Notes under the pieces: model-generated
Database searches by the model: none
Seen by the model: only the letters and a program-made list of their open reading frames with translations
Told to the model about the DNA's origin: nothing
Assembly (NCBI GenBank): GCA_903927495.1
Contig: CAIYNH010000869.1
Location: 1-7,554 of the forward strand
Source of the DNA: an uncultured beta proteobacterium
Lineage (GTDB): Bacteria; Pseudomonadota; Gammaproteobacteria; Burkholderiales; Burkholderiaceae_C
DNA length: 7,554 nucleotides
Reading direction: 5' to 3'
Part shown: positions 7,355-7,554 of the stretch, in pieces
How positions within the stretch are numbered: position 1 is the first letter of the stretch
Layout of the letters: each line of letters opens with the position of its first letter
Program-made: the position numbers and the translations under genes

Positions 7355-7554
7355 CTGCGCCGGTGTTGATCACGTCTGCCAATAACGCCTTGCTGAAAGA
7401 CCTGCGGCGCTTGGCTCATGGCAATACCGAGTACCGCAAACAAGGACGATTCTGGGCCGAAGGTGATCATCTTGGCCGAGCTGCGATGCAGCGTGGTGTG
7501 CTTCCTGTCATGGGCGTATTTTCCGAGTCATTTTGGCCTCTAGTGCAATCACAG
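7351..7554 (+). CDS. SpoU/TrmH-family RNA 2'-O-methyltransferase, N-terminal part (partial)
   Basis: Sixty-eight codons are open to the window edge, so the gene continues outside. The visible part matches the N-terminal RNA-binding domain found before the knotted SPOUT catalytic domain in RlmB/TrmH-like enzymes. SANNALLKDLRRLA (residues 9-22), followed by YRKQGRFWAEGDHL (29-42), is the typical pattern in which a basic helix precedes the 'EG' strand. Enzymes of this group methylate a ribose 2'-OH in rRNA or tRNA using S-adenosylmethionine. The catalytic and cofactor motifs lie beyond the window, so the RNA target cannot be named and no symbol is given. A gene of this type next to rnhB is what I recall for Burkholderiales, and it supports the taxonomic reading. 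The ATG is backed by GGGGAG upstream. Confidence 0.85.
   Translation, partial: MTAPVLITSANNALLKDLRRLAHGNTEYRKQGRFWAEGDHLGRAAMQRGVLPVMGVFSESFWPLVQSQ

Overview
This window is one continuous plus-strand cluster of essential envelope genes from a Gram-negative bacterium. The order is rseP (3' end), bamA, skp/ompH, lpxD, fabZ, lpxA, lpxB, rnhB and a SpoU/TrmH-type RNA methyltransferase (5' end). The order from rseP to rnhB is the classical proteobacterial arrangement. The SpoU-type methyltransferase directly after rnhB, and the flavour of the proteins (the LpxA N-terminus, the methyltransferase N-terminus, Skp), point to Betaproteobacteria, most likely Burkholderiales/Comamonadaceae (Rhodoferax/Polaromonas-like). 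The taxonomic call is inferred from remembered family resemblance, not from a search.

Layout. Bases 1-227 hold the end of the site-2 protease RseP, with its LDG zinc-ligand motif. Bases 274-3083 hold two outer-membrane-protein biogenesis genes, bamA (five POTRA domains plus barrel) and skp (periplasmic chaperone), which overlap by one base. Bases 3105-5351 hold lpxD, fabZ and lpxA, separated by only 10-21 bases. After an unusual 125-base spacer come lpxB (5477-6622), rnhB (most likely 6699-7304) and the partial methyltransferase (7351 to the window edge).

How the genes work together. RseP acts in the envelope stress response that monitors outer-membrane-protein folding. Skp carries unfolded outer-membrane proteins across the periplasm, and BamA inserts them. 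FabZ draws 3-hydroxyacyl-ACP into phospholipid fatty acids, while LpxA and LpxD draw on the same pool for lipid A, and LpxB joins the two sugars. The cluster therefore co-produces machinery for both proteins and lipopolysaccharide of the outer membrane. rnhB and the methyltransferase are nucleic-acid housekeeping genes that travel with it.

I found no mobile element, CRISPR array, RNA gene, defence system or new type of system. The points worth a second look are fine-scale. LpxA appears to start at a rare TTG codon and carries Met169, the residue that sets C10 chain choice in Pseudomonas aeruginosa. The lpxA-lpxB spacer contains a short ORF overlapping the lpxB start. A 17-codon mini-ORF links rnhB to the methyltransferase through an ATGA overlap at each end. 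The rnhB start is ambiguous.
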